A stretch of 64,000 bases of DNA from Gibbula magus (Eukaryota; Mollusca; Gastropoda; Trochida; Trochidae), in contig OW388301.1 in the NCBI GenBank assembly GCA_936450465.1, positions 18,023,523-18,087,522 of the forward strand, given 5' to 3'. Position 1 is the first letter of the stretch; each line of letters begins with the position of its first letter. A program made the position numbers and the translations under genes. The notes under the pieces were generated by a model that was not told where the DNA came from, searched no databases, and saw nothing but the letters and a program-made list of their open reading frames with translations. Of the stretch, positions 21,543 through 32,800 are shown piece after piece.

Positions 21543-22043
21543 AGGTGCATCCATTGTGTTTCATAAAATTTAATTTGGCTTTAATACGTTCCAAATCACC
21601 ACCTGTGCTGTCTACAATACAAATAAAGCATGCATAAGGCTTGAATATTCATCCCCATTCGCCAAATATATCATAATTCAGCAATTACTTGTTTCAAATT
21701 AAAATTGAGTTACATCATTATGCATGTGTAGAAACCGAAACTTCACGTCCCATTTACATGCACAGTAGTTATGTGGCCTATTAAACATTATCAACTCAAA
21801 TTTGTCTTTTTGTCTTTTATAAATAAGATTCCAAAATTACGTTTTGACTCATTGACGCGTGCCACACGCTGTGCATTGTCCGGTTTTCGATCAGAAATCA
21901 CTACTTTTACCTTTATATCGTCAATATGCTAAATCTACTATCATCAACATGGTAGATTTCGGTAACAGTCGGTACTTTCGATAAAGTAAGACCATTTATA
22001 ACGTTTGGAATATGTGACCCCCAACAACACAATGGATGTACCT
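21543..22043 (-). mobile_element. TTAA MITE family 2, copy 1
   Basis: TTAA flanks at 21539-21542 and 22044-22047; ends AGGTGCATCCATTGTGTT and, inverted, AGGTACATCCATTGTGTT; 501 bp. It is opposite in orientation to 62915-63406. Confidence 0.9.
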
Positions 22044-22189
22044 TTAAAGTAGAAGGACTTCTTCATTCATAAAATATGCGGCGTTTTAACACAGAATGTA
22101 CATGTTTTCTTATGTCGTTTGCAAGTAAAAGGATCTACCAAATGTGAAGCTTTCGAGTATTATAGTTATTGAGTTTCAAGTCATATCTC

Positions 22190-22262
22190 GTGCCAGTTTC
22201 CACTACTGCCTAATTTAAGCATTGAACTAAGCTAAATTAGCCAGTGATGGAGACTTGTGCGA
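22190..22262. repeat. Imperfect inverted repeat
   Basis: TTTCCACTACTGCCTAATTTA faces TAAATTAGCCAGTGATGGAGA across about 16 bases. The right arm recurs at 63915-63960. Confidence 0.65.
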
Positions 22263-22293
22263 GTTGTGACTTGCGCAGAAAGTTTTGCCAACT

Positions 22294-22704
22294 CCCATGA
22301 CAAAAGTGCCCTAGGATAAAAGCCCATTGAATACCAGACAATATCCCCCCACCCCCCAGGACAAAAGTCCCATTTATTCACTATCATTGTAAACATGAGC
22401 TTACTAAAGAATATGAAGGATGATATTAAGCTTTCTTAGGAAGGATTCAGACGTCATCGGTGCTTGCTGAAAAGGATAGACTTAACAAATTAAAATGCAG
22501 TATTTCACGCCACATATGTTCATCGTTTCCCCCAATACCAATCTACTTTTAAATTTAATTTGAGTTTATTATTTTTAATATGTTACTTTTAAATAATTGA
22601 TGAATGGGAGTTTTCTTTGGGTGAGCAAACATCGCCCTGAGGGTTTTGTCCGAGGGTGTTTTTGTCCAATGGCCTTTGCCGCAGGGGCTTTTGTCCGTTG
22701 GGGA
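22294..22704. mobile_element. TIR repeat with GACAAAAGCCC ends
   Basis: The left end TGACAAAAGTGCCCTAGGAT and AAAAGCCCATTG is mirrored at the right by CAATGGCCTTTGCCGCAGGG and GCTTTTGTCCGTTGG. Non-coding. Confidence 0.6.
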
Positions 22705-23184
22705 AAGTAGTGTGTGCAAATAATCAGCGAGATATCACCCAATAGTCCAGACCCCAGAGTGGTGTGATAGCATGTTGATATATTGTGTATACCTGCCTTG
22801 AAATTATGTCAAACGTAGAGTGAGAGTTTTATGAAGTTGCAATCAACTATGTTCAGCTGTGGAAAGGAGAGGGGGGGAAGTGTAGCAAATGTGGTGAGGA
22901 TTGGCCTAGTTGTCTAAGAGATTTACTGCGGAAACAAATCCTACTCTTCAAATACACAAAGTCCAAATTGTTATCAAGGAAACAAACAAAAAAAGGGAAA
23001 AACATCAAAACCCCTAAAAGGCAATTCTACTTGATATTGGGAGGCAGTATGCCAAATTTGGTGAGGATTGACCTAGTAGTCAAAGAGATTTATTGCAGAA
23101 ACAAACCCTAATCTTCAATTACACAAAGTCTAAATTGTTACCATGGAAACAAACATAACAAGGAAAAAAACTTAAAACCCTTAA

Positions 23185-24121
23185 GGAGAGATGGGACGAT
23201 GAAACAAAATATTTTAGAATTCGTTTATTTTTTCAAAATAGCAGGTTTATTGTGCCTTTTATCCAAAAATGTAAGAAAATTTTGGGGTAACCGAACGATT
23301 TAAAGAGTTATCGGCATTACTAATAATACTCCCGTCGGTCAATTACGCCATTTTTTACCGATTTGATGTATTTAGATGAAGCGCTCGCTTTCAACGAATA
23401 AGCTCAGAATCCTTTCAAATACATTTCAGTTACATACGGGGATACATAGCAAGTCTACATTTTGAAAATTAATGACACTAGAAAGAGAAACAAAATTAAA
23501 TTAAGCACTTTTTAATTAAAAACGGCATTTTTCTCATCGTTTTTCGCACATTGAACAGGATTTCTCACTGGCACACGTATTTTAGATATTGCTAAAAATG
23601 CAATATAATCTGCACATTTGAATAAACAAACGAATTCAGAAATAAAAATAGGGTGTCACCGGAGGTTTTTCATCATTTTAACCTTATTTCTTAAATTACC
23701 TTCATAAACGTAAAAACCTAACGTCACGGCAATTTTGATGGTTTCAAGTGTAACTTTGACGGCCTACCGTGTAATCATTATTGTACATACTATCAATCTA
23801 GGAGTGCATGATGGAAGAATAACTATCAGTTGATTATACCAGGCGATTTAAATTCGTCAGTAACTAAAGATACGTATGTAATTCGAATAACACACACAGT
23901 AACATATTTACCGCGAATATAGGTGACGATAACTTTATGCGGCATGTCGTAAAATGACCGTTAAAAAGGTGTTACGGAAAATTAAGCACTTTCCGTTATT
24001 TTATGGATAAGCGTATGCCCCAAACAACGTAATCCATATATTGTTAGACTTATTCACTACAAAAATTTGTTGTCGCAAAATGTTACCGTAAGCCAGTTCG
24101 ATTTCTGGGTCCCATCTCTCC
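23185..24121. mobile_element. TTAA element, 937 bp, inserted in the array
   Basis: Perfect 13-bp terminal inverted repeats GGAGAGATGGGAC with TTAA on both sides (23181-23184 and 24122-24125). Uninterrupted array units read CCCTTAAAAGGCAC at this point, so the empty site is known from within the window. No transposase frame is seen. The ends and the duplication are piggyBac-like. Confidence 0.9.
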
Positions 24122-24287
24122 TTAAAAGGCACATCTACATGATATTGGGAAGCAGTATAGCAAATGTGGTGAGGATTGGCCAAGTAGTCTAAGAGATTTA
24201 CTCGAAAACAAACCCTACTCTTCAAATACACAAAGTCCAAAATGTTACCATGGAAACAAACCAAAAAAGGAAAGAAAAAAAATATAA

Positions 24288-25600
24288 TAATAATAATAAT
24301 AATAATAAATAAAAAAATCTTTATTACCTCGAAAGGAATTAATTTTGTATCATGACGGAGCTCGTGTGCATGAATGGCAATTAACAGTCACAGATTACAT
24401 GTAATACAAAACACAATCACAATTGGTTAAATTAAAGGATCATTTAACAAACGAATGCTGAAGGGAATAAATGTATTCAGACCTCTATTGGTTTTGTATC
24501 GAGGTAATAAGTATCTCCTTCCAGAAGGATGTTGAACATATTCACTGTGCAACACATGATCTGGATCCGACAAAATGTTCAGAGATAATTTCAAACTCGT
24601 TTTTCATAAAGATAGGACATATTTGTAAAATGAACTCCAGCTATTTTACCAGCGATGTGGACAACGTTTTCTAAGCGAGATTTGTTAAAAAGAGGCAAAG
24701 AACCATACCAACATTGGAAGGAAAGTGCTTTCAACAAAACAGTGATAAAATAGTGATAATACATGTTCATTTACATTAAAAGATCGTAACTTGCACAGGA
24801 AATGTAATCTTTGTTGACATTTTTTGAAAACAGCATCAGTATTAGCATTCCAGTTCAATTTACTATCTATAATTGTGGCAAGATACTTATAATCATTTAC
24901 AATCTCCACATTGTCACCATTTATACAAACAGGGCTTGAATTACTTTGGTTGTTCCTGAAATTGATAATAACTTCTTTCGTTTTTCTGACATTCAACATT
25001 AAGAAATTGTTTTCACACCAAGTAACAAAATGTGTAATGTTATCTCTGGAAGAAAGTTCATCTTCTTGAATAAGTCCTACCAACGCAGTATCGTCAGCAA
25101 ACTTCACTGTTAGATTACAGGGATTATTACTTATGCAATCACTTGTGTACAGAGTAAACAATACAGGCGAAAGGACACATCCTTGAGGGGCTCCAGTGTT
25201 TGTATTCACAATAGAAGAATGGGCGGAATTAACCTTCACAAACTGTGGTCTTAAAGTTAGAATTTTTTCAATCCACAATAGTAGATTACAATTTACGTTC
25301 ATGTTCAAAAGTTTCTCTAACATTATGTGTGTTAAATGCGGAAGAGAGTTGACAAATAAAATTCTCACATAGGATTTTGGAAGTTCTAAATGCTTATATA
25401 CGCTGTTTAAAATACAGAGTTTTGCATCTTCAACACCCCTTCTTGCTCTATATGCAAACTGATACGGGTCAAATAAATGTCGAACATTACACAATAATGA
25501 GTTAAGAATGATGCGTTCGAAACATTTCATAGCGATGGAAGTAAGAGCAACGGGCCTGAAATCATTCATTTCTGTAGAATTATTCTTTTTTTGGTACTGG
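24288..25600 (-). pseudogene. Rex1/Babar-like LINE, reverse transcriptase
   Basis: The long open frame (24685-25569) reads MNDFRPVALTSIAMKCFERI, then DPYQFAYRARRGVEDAKLC, NTGAPQGCVLSPVLFTLYTS, VKFADDTALVG, WCENNFLMLNVRKTKEVIIN and YKYLATIIDSKLNWNAN. These are fingers, palm motifs B and C (FADD) and thumb of a reverse transcriptase. The motif A region reads RILFVNSLPHLTHIMLEKLL, where related elements have a D.S.AFNT block, so the first catalytic Asp is missing and the protein should be inactive. Strong similarity to the fish Rex1 type is recalled, not searched. The 3' end is an (ATT)n tail at 24290-24310. The element is 5'-truncated. TATAA on both sides (24283 and 25601) may be the target duplication. 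Confidence 0.9.
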
Positions 25601-25752
25601 TATAACCCCTAAAAGGCACATCTACATGATATTTGGTAGCAATATATCAAATGTGGTGAGGATTGGCCTAGTAGTCCAAGAGATTTACTACAGAAACAAA
25701 CCCTACTCTTCAAAAACACAAGTCCAAAATGTTACCATGGAAACAAACAAAA

Positions 25753-27427
25753 ATAGAGCCATGGCCTCTGTAGCGCATCAGGAGATAATAAGTGGGGTAT
25801 GTTATGGAGTGGGCTTTATAGCAATGGTCAGATAATGGAATGTAGAAATAAGAATCTAGGCAGTGAAACGATTAAAGCAGTTACAACATATTTTTTTTTT
25901 TTTATTACCATAACTTTGCCAATCTGCTATACATATATGTGTTGAAAGAGCAACACAAAGTTGCACAGAAACATGTTTCTTGTTATAAAATGTTAGTATG
26001 ACACTATATGCATAGTTAATAATAATTGCGAAGATGTTTTTCGTGTAATATATGTGCAAGTGTTTGTTTTGTAGCTTGGAAATAAAGTGCTGGTATCAAA
26101 CATATACTAATGTGGTGGAGAGATAATACTATTTTTTAATATCGTACACACATTATATAATAATGAATATATAAGTCTTTGCATACAGTTCACCACTGTC
26201 AGCTTTTACAATAATGGCCTGGGGCTGTAGAAGAAAATTAAAAAAAACCTTTTTAGGTCATGACCCTTGCTTATTATAAGACATTGCCAAGTCATCAATT
26301 TTTTTTATAATAAAAATTGGTTACACATTAATCCACATTCATTATAGATATCATAGACCTTTGCATTATATTGTTTTAATTCTTAATTGCATTCTGGAAA
26401 TATCAACATTTATTACATAATGAATAGGAGGCTCAGTTTTTTAAAATCCCATTTCTCATAGGCTCCATTTCAATATTTGATAAAGTGGTGATATTCTATG
26501 AATAAATTCTTTTTTAGAGTCAGTTTAAGACTAAAGCAGTCTCACACACAGTCTATAACACAGTGCTGCACAGTAGTTTGAAGTAACCTGAAACCTCTGT
26601 GTTGCTATCAGTTTTCATCCTTCTGCCAGGCAGTGGTCACCCCCAGGTCAACACAATGCAATTGCATAACATGCAGACACTGGACTCACAGCCAGTAACA
26701 ATTATATGTTAGATGTTGTTTTTCCAACAATTAACTATTTTTCTAAACTGGAGAAGAAGATGAAAATAGGTGTGTTGTCACAATCTCATGTGGCTACTTT
26801 TATAGTCCTATGCTATCACCAGTCATCACCAGTCATATTCAGTTCACATATATCTCATATAAAATGATACAAATTTAATTCCTCTTCAAGTTATTCCTTC
26901 AAAGGCTATTCAGTAGTTCTCATTTCAAATAGATTCACATTAAACATGTCCATAATGTAGACATTTATCTTATTTCTTGTTCCTATTGAATACTGTCTGA
27001 AGTACACATAAAATCTCAGAAATATGGTGTAAATTGAAATAGGCTTTTAGGTTATGATCCCTGTGACCCATATTTGGGGTCACAGGCTCACGAAATTTAC
27101 AATTTAAAATCCCTTACAGCCAAGGAGTCTGTACATAAAATTTTAGCTCGCTAGAGCCTTTGGGACTGGAGAAGAAGATGAAAATAGCATTTTAGGTCAC
27201 TGCCTCTGTCATTCATATTTGGGGGCACAGGGTCACCAAATCTACAATTTAGAATCCCCTTCAACCAAGGAGTCTGTACATAAAATTTCAGCTCTCTGGA
27301 GTCATTGGTTCTTGAGAAGAAGTCGAAAAAGCGAAAAGTTTATGGACGGACGGACGTACGGACGGATGGACGGACACCATCCCATGCCATAAGCCCATCG
27401 GGCCTTTCAGGCCTGATGAGCTAAAAA
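25753..27427 (+). mobile_element. Complete minisatellite-cored element in the array
   Basis: 5' TAGAGCCATGGCCTCTGTAG then CGCATCAGG; 3' GGCCTTTCAGGCCTGATGAG then CT. A non-coding head is shared with 2492-3300 and 8400-9110, followed by two to three core units and a GGACGGACGG tract. It lies within a run of A in an array unit. Confidence 0.85.
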
Positions 27428-28171
27428 AAAAGGGAGACAAAAATATAAAACCCCTTAAAGGCACATCTACATGATATAGGGAAGCAGTATACCAAATTTG
27501 GTAAGGATTGGCCAAGTAGTCTAAGAGATGTACTCCGGAAACAAAACATACCTTTCAAATACACAAAGTCAAAAATGTTACCATGGAAAGATACAAAAAA
27601 ATGGAAGAAAACTTAAAACCCTAAAAGGCACATCTACATGATATTGGGAAGCAATATAGCAAATGTGGTGAGGATTGGCCTAGTTGTCTAAGATATTTAC
27701 TGCGGAAACAAACCATACTCTTCAAAAACACAAAGTCCAAAATGTAACAATGGAAACAAACAAAAAAAGGAAAAAAATCATAACCCCTAAAAGGCACATC
27801 TACATGATATTGGGAGGCAGTATATTAAATTTGGTGAGGATTGGCCTCGTAGTCTAAGAGTTTTACTGCTGAAACAAACTCACTTTTCAAATACACAAAG
27901 TCCAAAATGTTACCATGGAAACAAACAAAAAAAGGAAAAAAAATCAAACCACTTAAAGGCACATCTACATGATATTTGGAAGCAGTATACCAAATTTGGT
28001 GAGGATTGGCCAAGTAGTCTAAGAGATGTACTCCGGAAACAAACCCTACCCTTCAAATAGACAAAGTTCAATTTGTAACCATGGAAACAAACAAAACATT
28101 TAACAAAATTAAAAAACCCAAAAGGCACATCTACATGATGTTGGGAGGCAGTATACCAAATTTGGTGAGGA

Positions 28172-29690
28172 TTGACCTCTGTGTACTTGGGTCACCAAAT
28201 ATTCAATTTAGAAGTAGCATTTGCCAAGGAATGTTAGCTTCCTAGACTTTTTGGTACTGGAGAACAACATGAAAATAGGTTTTTAAGGTTGTGACCCGTG
28301 TGACCTTATTTGGTGTCACGGGGTCAACAAATCTACAATTCGGAATCCCCATTGGCCAAGGACTCTGCATACACTTTCAGCTCTATGGAGTCATTGATTC
28401 TGGAGAAGAAGTCGCAAATACTTGTTTTATGGTCGTGACACATGTGACCCTAAATTGGGTCATCAAATCTTCAATTTAGAATCCCATTGGCCAAAGAGTC
28501 CGCACACAACATTTCAGCTTTCTAGACCTTTCGTTTCCTGAGAAGACCCTGACCCTATTTGGATCAACAGTTTCACCTTATCTACAATTTATAATCTCCA
28601 TTGACCAAGGAGTCTGTACACAACATTTTAGCTTTCTAGAACTTCATGTACTGGCGAAAAAAATGAAAATGAGTTTTTAAGGTCATGACCCATTTGACAT
28701 TATTTGCGGTCATTGGGTCACCAAGCCTACAATTCAAAATCACCATTGGCCTAGGAGTCTGCACATATCTTTTTTAAAGTTCTCTAGAGTCATTGTTTCT
28801 GGAGAAGAAATAAAAAAATTGAGCCATGGGCTCTGTAGCTCATCAGGATTTATGTCGTTTAATGATGAAGACTGAAATAGATTTTTAGGTCATGGCTTGG
28901 GGCCCTTATTTGGGGCACCAAAGGGTCACCTACAATTTAGAATCCCCATTGGCTTAAGAGTATGCCCACAATATTACAGCCTTCTAGGTACATTTGTTCT
29001 GGAGAAGTTGAAAATAGGTTGTTAGGTCATGGCCTGAGAGGCCTTTACTTGGGGCCCAAGGGTCACAAAATGACAAAGGAGTATGTACACAACTTTTCAG
29101 CTCGACCGTTTGGAACTGGAGAAGTAGAGGAAAATAGGTTTTTAAGGATGTGACCCCGGTGACCCCATTTGGGGTCATGGGGTCTCCAAATCTACAATTT
29201 AGAATCTCCATTGGCCAAGGAGTCTGCACACAACTTTTCATTTCTCTTGACCTTTTGGAACTGGAGAAGAAGATGAACATTAGTTTTCAAGGGTGTGACC
29301 CCGGTGACCCCATTTGGGGTCATCGGGTCACGAAATCTACAATTTAGAATCCCCATTGACCAAGGAGTCTGCACACAACTTTTCAGCTCTCTAAACCTTT
29401 TGGAACTGGAGAAGAAGATGAAAATAGGTTTTTAAGGATGTGACCCAGGTGATCCTTTTGGCCAAGGAGTCTGAACATAAAATGTCAGCTCTGTGGAGTC
29501 ATTGGTTCTGGAGAAAAAGTCGAAAAAGTGAAAAGTTTACGGACGGACGGACGGACGGACGGACGCCATGCCATGCCATGCCATAAGCCCATCGGGCCTT
29601 TCAGGCCCGATGAGCTAAAAAGCAAAACGTTTATAGACGGATAGACGGCCGCCCGACGCCATGTCATGCCATGCCATAAGCACATCATCT
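28172..29690 (+). mobile_element. Two minisatellite-cored elements and a 3' fragment
   Basis: 28172-28817 is a diverged row of core units without a proper 5' end. A new 5' motif, GAGCCATGGGCTCTGTAGCT, appears at about 28820. That copy has about five units (CCATTTGGGGTCAT.GGGTC variants) and ends at 29621 with GGACGGACGGACGGACGGAC and the 3' hairpin. 29622-29690 repeats the 3' region again in degraded form. Confidence 0.8.
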
Positions 29691-30100
29691 GAAAGGTCAC
29701 ATCACAATGGATATACATACAAAAGGTAATCACCTACCAATCACGATTTTCGGCAAACTGTTCCCAGCTCAAAGGTCAAGGTCACAGGTTAATAATGATG
29801 ACCCCATGAAAGGTCTTGTCTCAATGGATGCACACTCAAGTTTCAAAGGTCTATCACTCAACTAATACAAGTTATGGCTAAGTTTAAATATTTAGAAAAA
29901 GGATTCCTGCTGCACGGTCAAGGTCAAAAGGTCAATCATTTTAATCTCATTTAAAAGATGGGTGGATATGTGAGGTTGCAAAAGTGTATCACTCACCAAA
30001 TAATAGCAAAGGTTGATGTTTTTGGTACAGATGAACTAGTGAAAAAATATATACCCCTGGAATCTCCGATTCGTGGGCGTCACAACACCTTTTGTTTCAA
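29691..30100 (+). repeat. Repeat with AGGTCA motifs in intron 1, next to exon 1
   Basis: It contains CTCAAAGGTCAAGGTCACAG and GCACGGTCAAGGTCAAAAGG, then TCAATCA. It is related in motif content to the array at 35.6-37.1 kb. It ends about 45 bp before the donor of the signal-peptide exon. Confidence 0.55.
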
Positions 30101-30144
30101 ATCATAAACAGGTACAGCCTCCTAACGTGAACATATTTACTTAC

Positions 30145-30196
30145 CGCAGTGAACTGTCGTCACCAACAGCAAGACGATGAGCAACCTCAGAACCAT
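30145..30196 (-). CDS. First coding exon, signal peptide of the CUB gene
   Basis: On the minus strand an ATG at 30196-30194 opens MVLRLLIVLLLVTTVHC, a compact secretion signal: one Arg near the start, a hydrophobic core of about eleven residues, then small and polar residues before the likely cleavage site. The reading frame ends one base into the next codon at an excellent donor, G|GTAAGT (30144 downward), so the intron is phase 1. It fits the phase-1 acceptor of the CUB exon at 5025-5255. The 5' leader upstream is short and a TATA box lies about 80 bp before the ATG. Linking this exon to the CUB exons 25 kb away is an inference from phase, strand and the secreted nature of CUB proteins. Further exons in the repeat-filled intron are possible. 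Confidence 0.7.
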
Positions 30197-30270
30197 GTTC
30201 GCGAGATAGCTCCTCTCTACAAATGATGTTCAAACAAGGAAATAACTAGATTTGATCATTCGCTCATTGT

Positions 30271-30284
30271 CATTATATATATTT
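30271..30284 (-). promoter_or_regulatory. TATA box of the CUB gene
   Basis: Read on the minus strand the site is AAATATATATAATG, centred about 80 bp upstream of the ATG at 30196. A start of transcription about 30 bp downstream would fall near 30245-30250 and leave a leader of about 50 bases. The position is inferred from spacing only. Confidence 0.5.
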
Positions 30285-30364
30285 GACAACAGATAACGGG
30301 GCCCGAGCCCATTGTATTACAATGCTATTCAAACACCAGCAATGTCATAGGCGACTTTGCAGAA

Positions 30365-31040
30365 GTTTGTCACGTACAGGCATTGTTTGTCTCGTATTGA
30401 CTCAGTTTGTCTCGTATTTGTCCAATTTGTTTCGTAATAGCCCAGTTTGTCTCGTATTGGTCCAGTTGTCACGAATCGGTACTGTTTGTCACGTACTGTC
30501 ATTGTTTGTCTCGTATTGGTCAAGTTTGTCTCTTATTGGCCAAGTTTGTCTCGTATTGGTCCAGTTTGTCTCGTATTGGTCCAGTTTGTCTCGTATTGGC
30601 CTAGTTTGTCTCGTATTTGCCCAGTTTGTCTCGTATTTGCCCAGTTTGTCTCGTATTGGTCCAGTTTGTCACGTATTGGCACTGTTTGTCTCGTATGTGC
30701 CCAAATTGTCTCGTATTGGTCCAGTTTGTCACGTATTGGCACTGTTTGTCATGTACTGCCATTGTTTGTCTCGTATTGGCCTAGTTTGTCACGTATTTGC
30801 CCAGTTTGTTTCGTATTTGCCCAGTTTGTCTCGTATTGGTTCAGTTTGTCACGTATTGGCACTGTTTGTCATGTACTGCCATTGTTTGTCTCGTTTGGTC
30901 CAGTTTGTCTCGTATTGGTACTGATTGTCTCGTATTGGCCCTGTTTATATATTATTGGCCAAGTTTGTCTTGTATTGTCTCAGTTTGTCTTGTAATGGTC
31001 AAGTTTGTCTTGTATTGGCCCAGTGTGTCTCATATTGTGA
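30365..31040. repeat. 20-bp minisatellite, promoter-proximal
   Basis: About 33 head-to-tail units of a 20-base motif close to TTTGTCTCGTATTGGTCCAG, with recurring variants such as TTGTCACGTATTGGCACTG and ATTGTTTGTC that suggest a higher-order pattern. Because 20 is not a multiple of three, all three frames cycle together every 60 bases, which produces long spurious ORFs on both strands. On the strand of the CUB gene the unit reads CTGGACCAATACGAGACAAA, so most units carry CCAAT. The array begins about 80 bp upstream of the TATA box. Confidence 0.95.
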
Positions 31041-31564
31041 AGGTATTTCGGATGCACAATTCAGCTCAAGTTATAACGGCTAAACTTTCTCTTTTAAAAC
31101 AGTTTTGAGCAGTTGAAAAAAAACATCTTCATAAATACCATTACTTGTTAAATATTCAAAATTAGCAAGCATTCGAAACACTCAATAGTTTTATGAAAGT
31201 ATCAAAAATTAAAACAAAACTAAACAAACATGTATAAATATACAAATGTTGGTTTCTCGAAAGGCGTAGCACATAATTGCAATGAATTAAAATATAGTTA
31301 ACGAATTTCAAACATTCTTCGAATTGAATCGTCGCTTATTTGATAAAGAGAAAATCACTTGTTAGGCTGATTAGAAATACGTGGTTCTGATCGACATGAA
31401 AACCATGTCACTATGTACTGTCGCAAGAAAAATGCTTTTTCAACATCAACCATAAAATACTTATAAATCAAGATAAATATATGAATAATACACGTTGACT
31501 TGCCCAAACTCTACCTGACCAACAGAAACACCTCTTTAAAGGCGTTTGACACATATTCTGAAAA
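31041..31564. other. Upstream of the CUB gene, nothing recognised
   Basis: A+T-rich; no repeat family or exon was recognised. Confidence 0.4.
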
Positions 31565-31870
31565 AAACAATAACTCTTTTTTTCCACATATATAATCCTC
31601 ATTCAGGGGTTGGCGGGGGATATAGAAATGAGCTCTGTCCGTCCATCCGTCTGTGCGTCCGGGCTTTTCCATTCCGGCCTCAAACTTCAAAACTATTCAA
31701 TATATTTTGCTGAAACTTTGTACAGGTATCAACCAAGTAGTCTAGATGTGCCTTTTGATATATAGAAAGTAAATGCATTATAAATTCAAAATGCATAAAT
31801 ATATTAAAAAATTCCTACATGGCGGGGGATATGGCCGACTCTGTCTGCTTGTTTTTATAGAATTGTCTAT
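31565..31870 (+). repeat. GGCGGGGGATAT-flanked repeat
   Basis: It begins GGCGGGGGATATAGAAATGA with CTGTCCGTCCATCCGTCTGT and closes with GGCGGGGGATATGGCCGACT and CTGTCTGCTTGTT. The same closing motif is at about 18851. Confidence 0.7.
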
Positions 31871-32437
31871 CTATCTGAAAATCTAATAAATGAAGTGGTT
31901 AAGGTGTTGAGATCAAAATGAATTGTAGCTCGACACATTGTCACTAATTGTATAAAATCAGATTAAAGTATGCTTTATAATTCGCATACTGGTATTAAAA
32001 TTTGACTCCAACTTAGACTCTCAGATGACCCTCTTGTTAGATTATTGACAGTAGTGAATGAGCGTTCGTGTCGCGGGAAACTTTGAAATTGTTTTGTTAT
32101 TTAATTTGTTAATAATTGCGGCATTTAACTGAATATGACACGTGACATATTTTAGACATCTTACATGCAACTATTGTAGTTTTTAATTATTCTTCTTTGT
32201 ATTTATATGCATAGAAAGACGACCTTTATAACATCAAAAGTTGAAGATAGATTTATATATGTATGACACAGTAGATTTACATAATAATGTACAGATTATG
32301 AATTACATGTTATTCGGAAATCTTACAGAAATATATAGAACATGTGTATACCAATTTGTTCTAACAACATGTGCGAAAAAATATTCCATATAAAAAATAT
32401 CTCTTTTAGAGTTAAATAGTCCCTCTGCAACATCCAG
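31871..32437. other. No feature recognised
   Basis: A+T-rich sequence without a recognised repeat or frame. Confidence 0.4.
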
Positions 32438-32441
32438 TTAA

Positions 32442-32800
32442 AGGGACTGTAGCACGTTTTTTAACAAAATTTATGTTTTCAAATTTCCCATTAATTATTA
32501 TTAAATTATTATCAAATATTATGATAGTTAGTGTCATTTAAGAGGGTCAAACATCTTATTACACAAACCAATTATCCGCAGTAGTAATAAGGGTGTTGCA
32601 AAAAGTGCATGGTGGCCATTTTATTGTGAACACATTTTATTATTTAGAATTACGAAAACGATTCCCATGGCTTTACTGAGTCTTGTACACTAATTTTTAA
32701 TTTGATTTTCCGGAGAGAGAAGGGTGTTTTACGATTGGTGAAATTATTTTTCAAATACATTTCATCGACTTATTTGAGCGGAAAAACGTGCACTGCCCCT
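32442..32800 (+). mobile_element. TTAA MITE family 1, copy 3
   Basis: TTAA at 32438-32441 and 32801-32804; ends AGGGACTGTAGCACGTTTTT and, inverted, AGGGGCAGTGCACGTTTTTC; 359 bp. Confidence 0.9.

Larger units (their letters stand above)
22870..28171 (+). repeat. Tandem array of 165-175 bp units, interrupted three times
   Basis: Units contain GGCACATCTACATGATATTG, GTGGTGAGGATTGGCC, CAAATACACAAAGTCCAAA and TTACCATGGAAACAAACAAA. Parts are visible at 22870-23184, 24122-24282, 25601-25752 and 27440-28171. In the last stretch, units begin near 27469, 27641, 27805, 27968 and 28134. The breaks are the insertions listed at 23185, 24288 and 25753. Confidence 0.92.

Noticed and set aside
24685..25569. 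A host gene for the 294-codon frame
   Set aside because: Reverse transcriptase motifs, a microsatellite 3' tail and insertion into a tandem array show it is a LINE.
28962..29374. Several 60-98 codon frames
   Set aside because: All lie in core units of the minisatellite-type elements, and the similar peptides reflect the repeat.
30283..30995. ORFs of 213 and 182 codons with a repeated VSYWSSLSRIG-type peptide
   Set aside because: They are the translation of the 20-bp minisatellite, open in all three frames because the period is not a multiple of three. No gene context.
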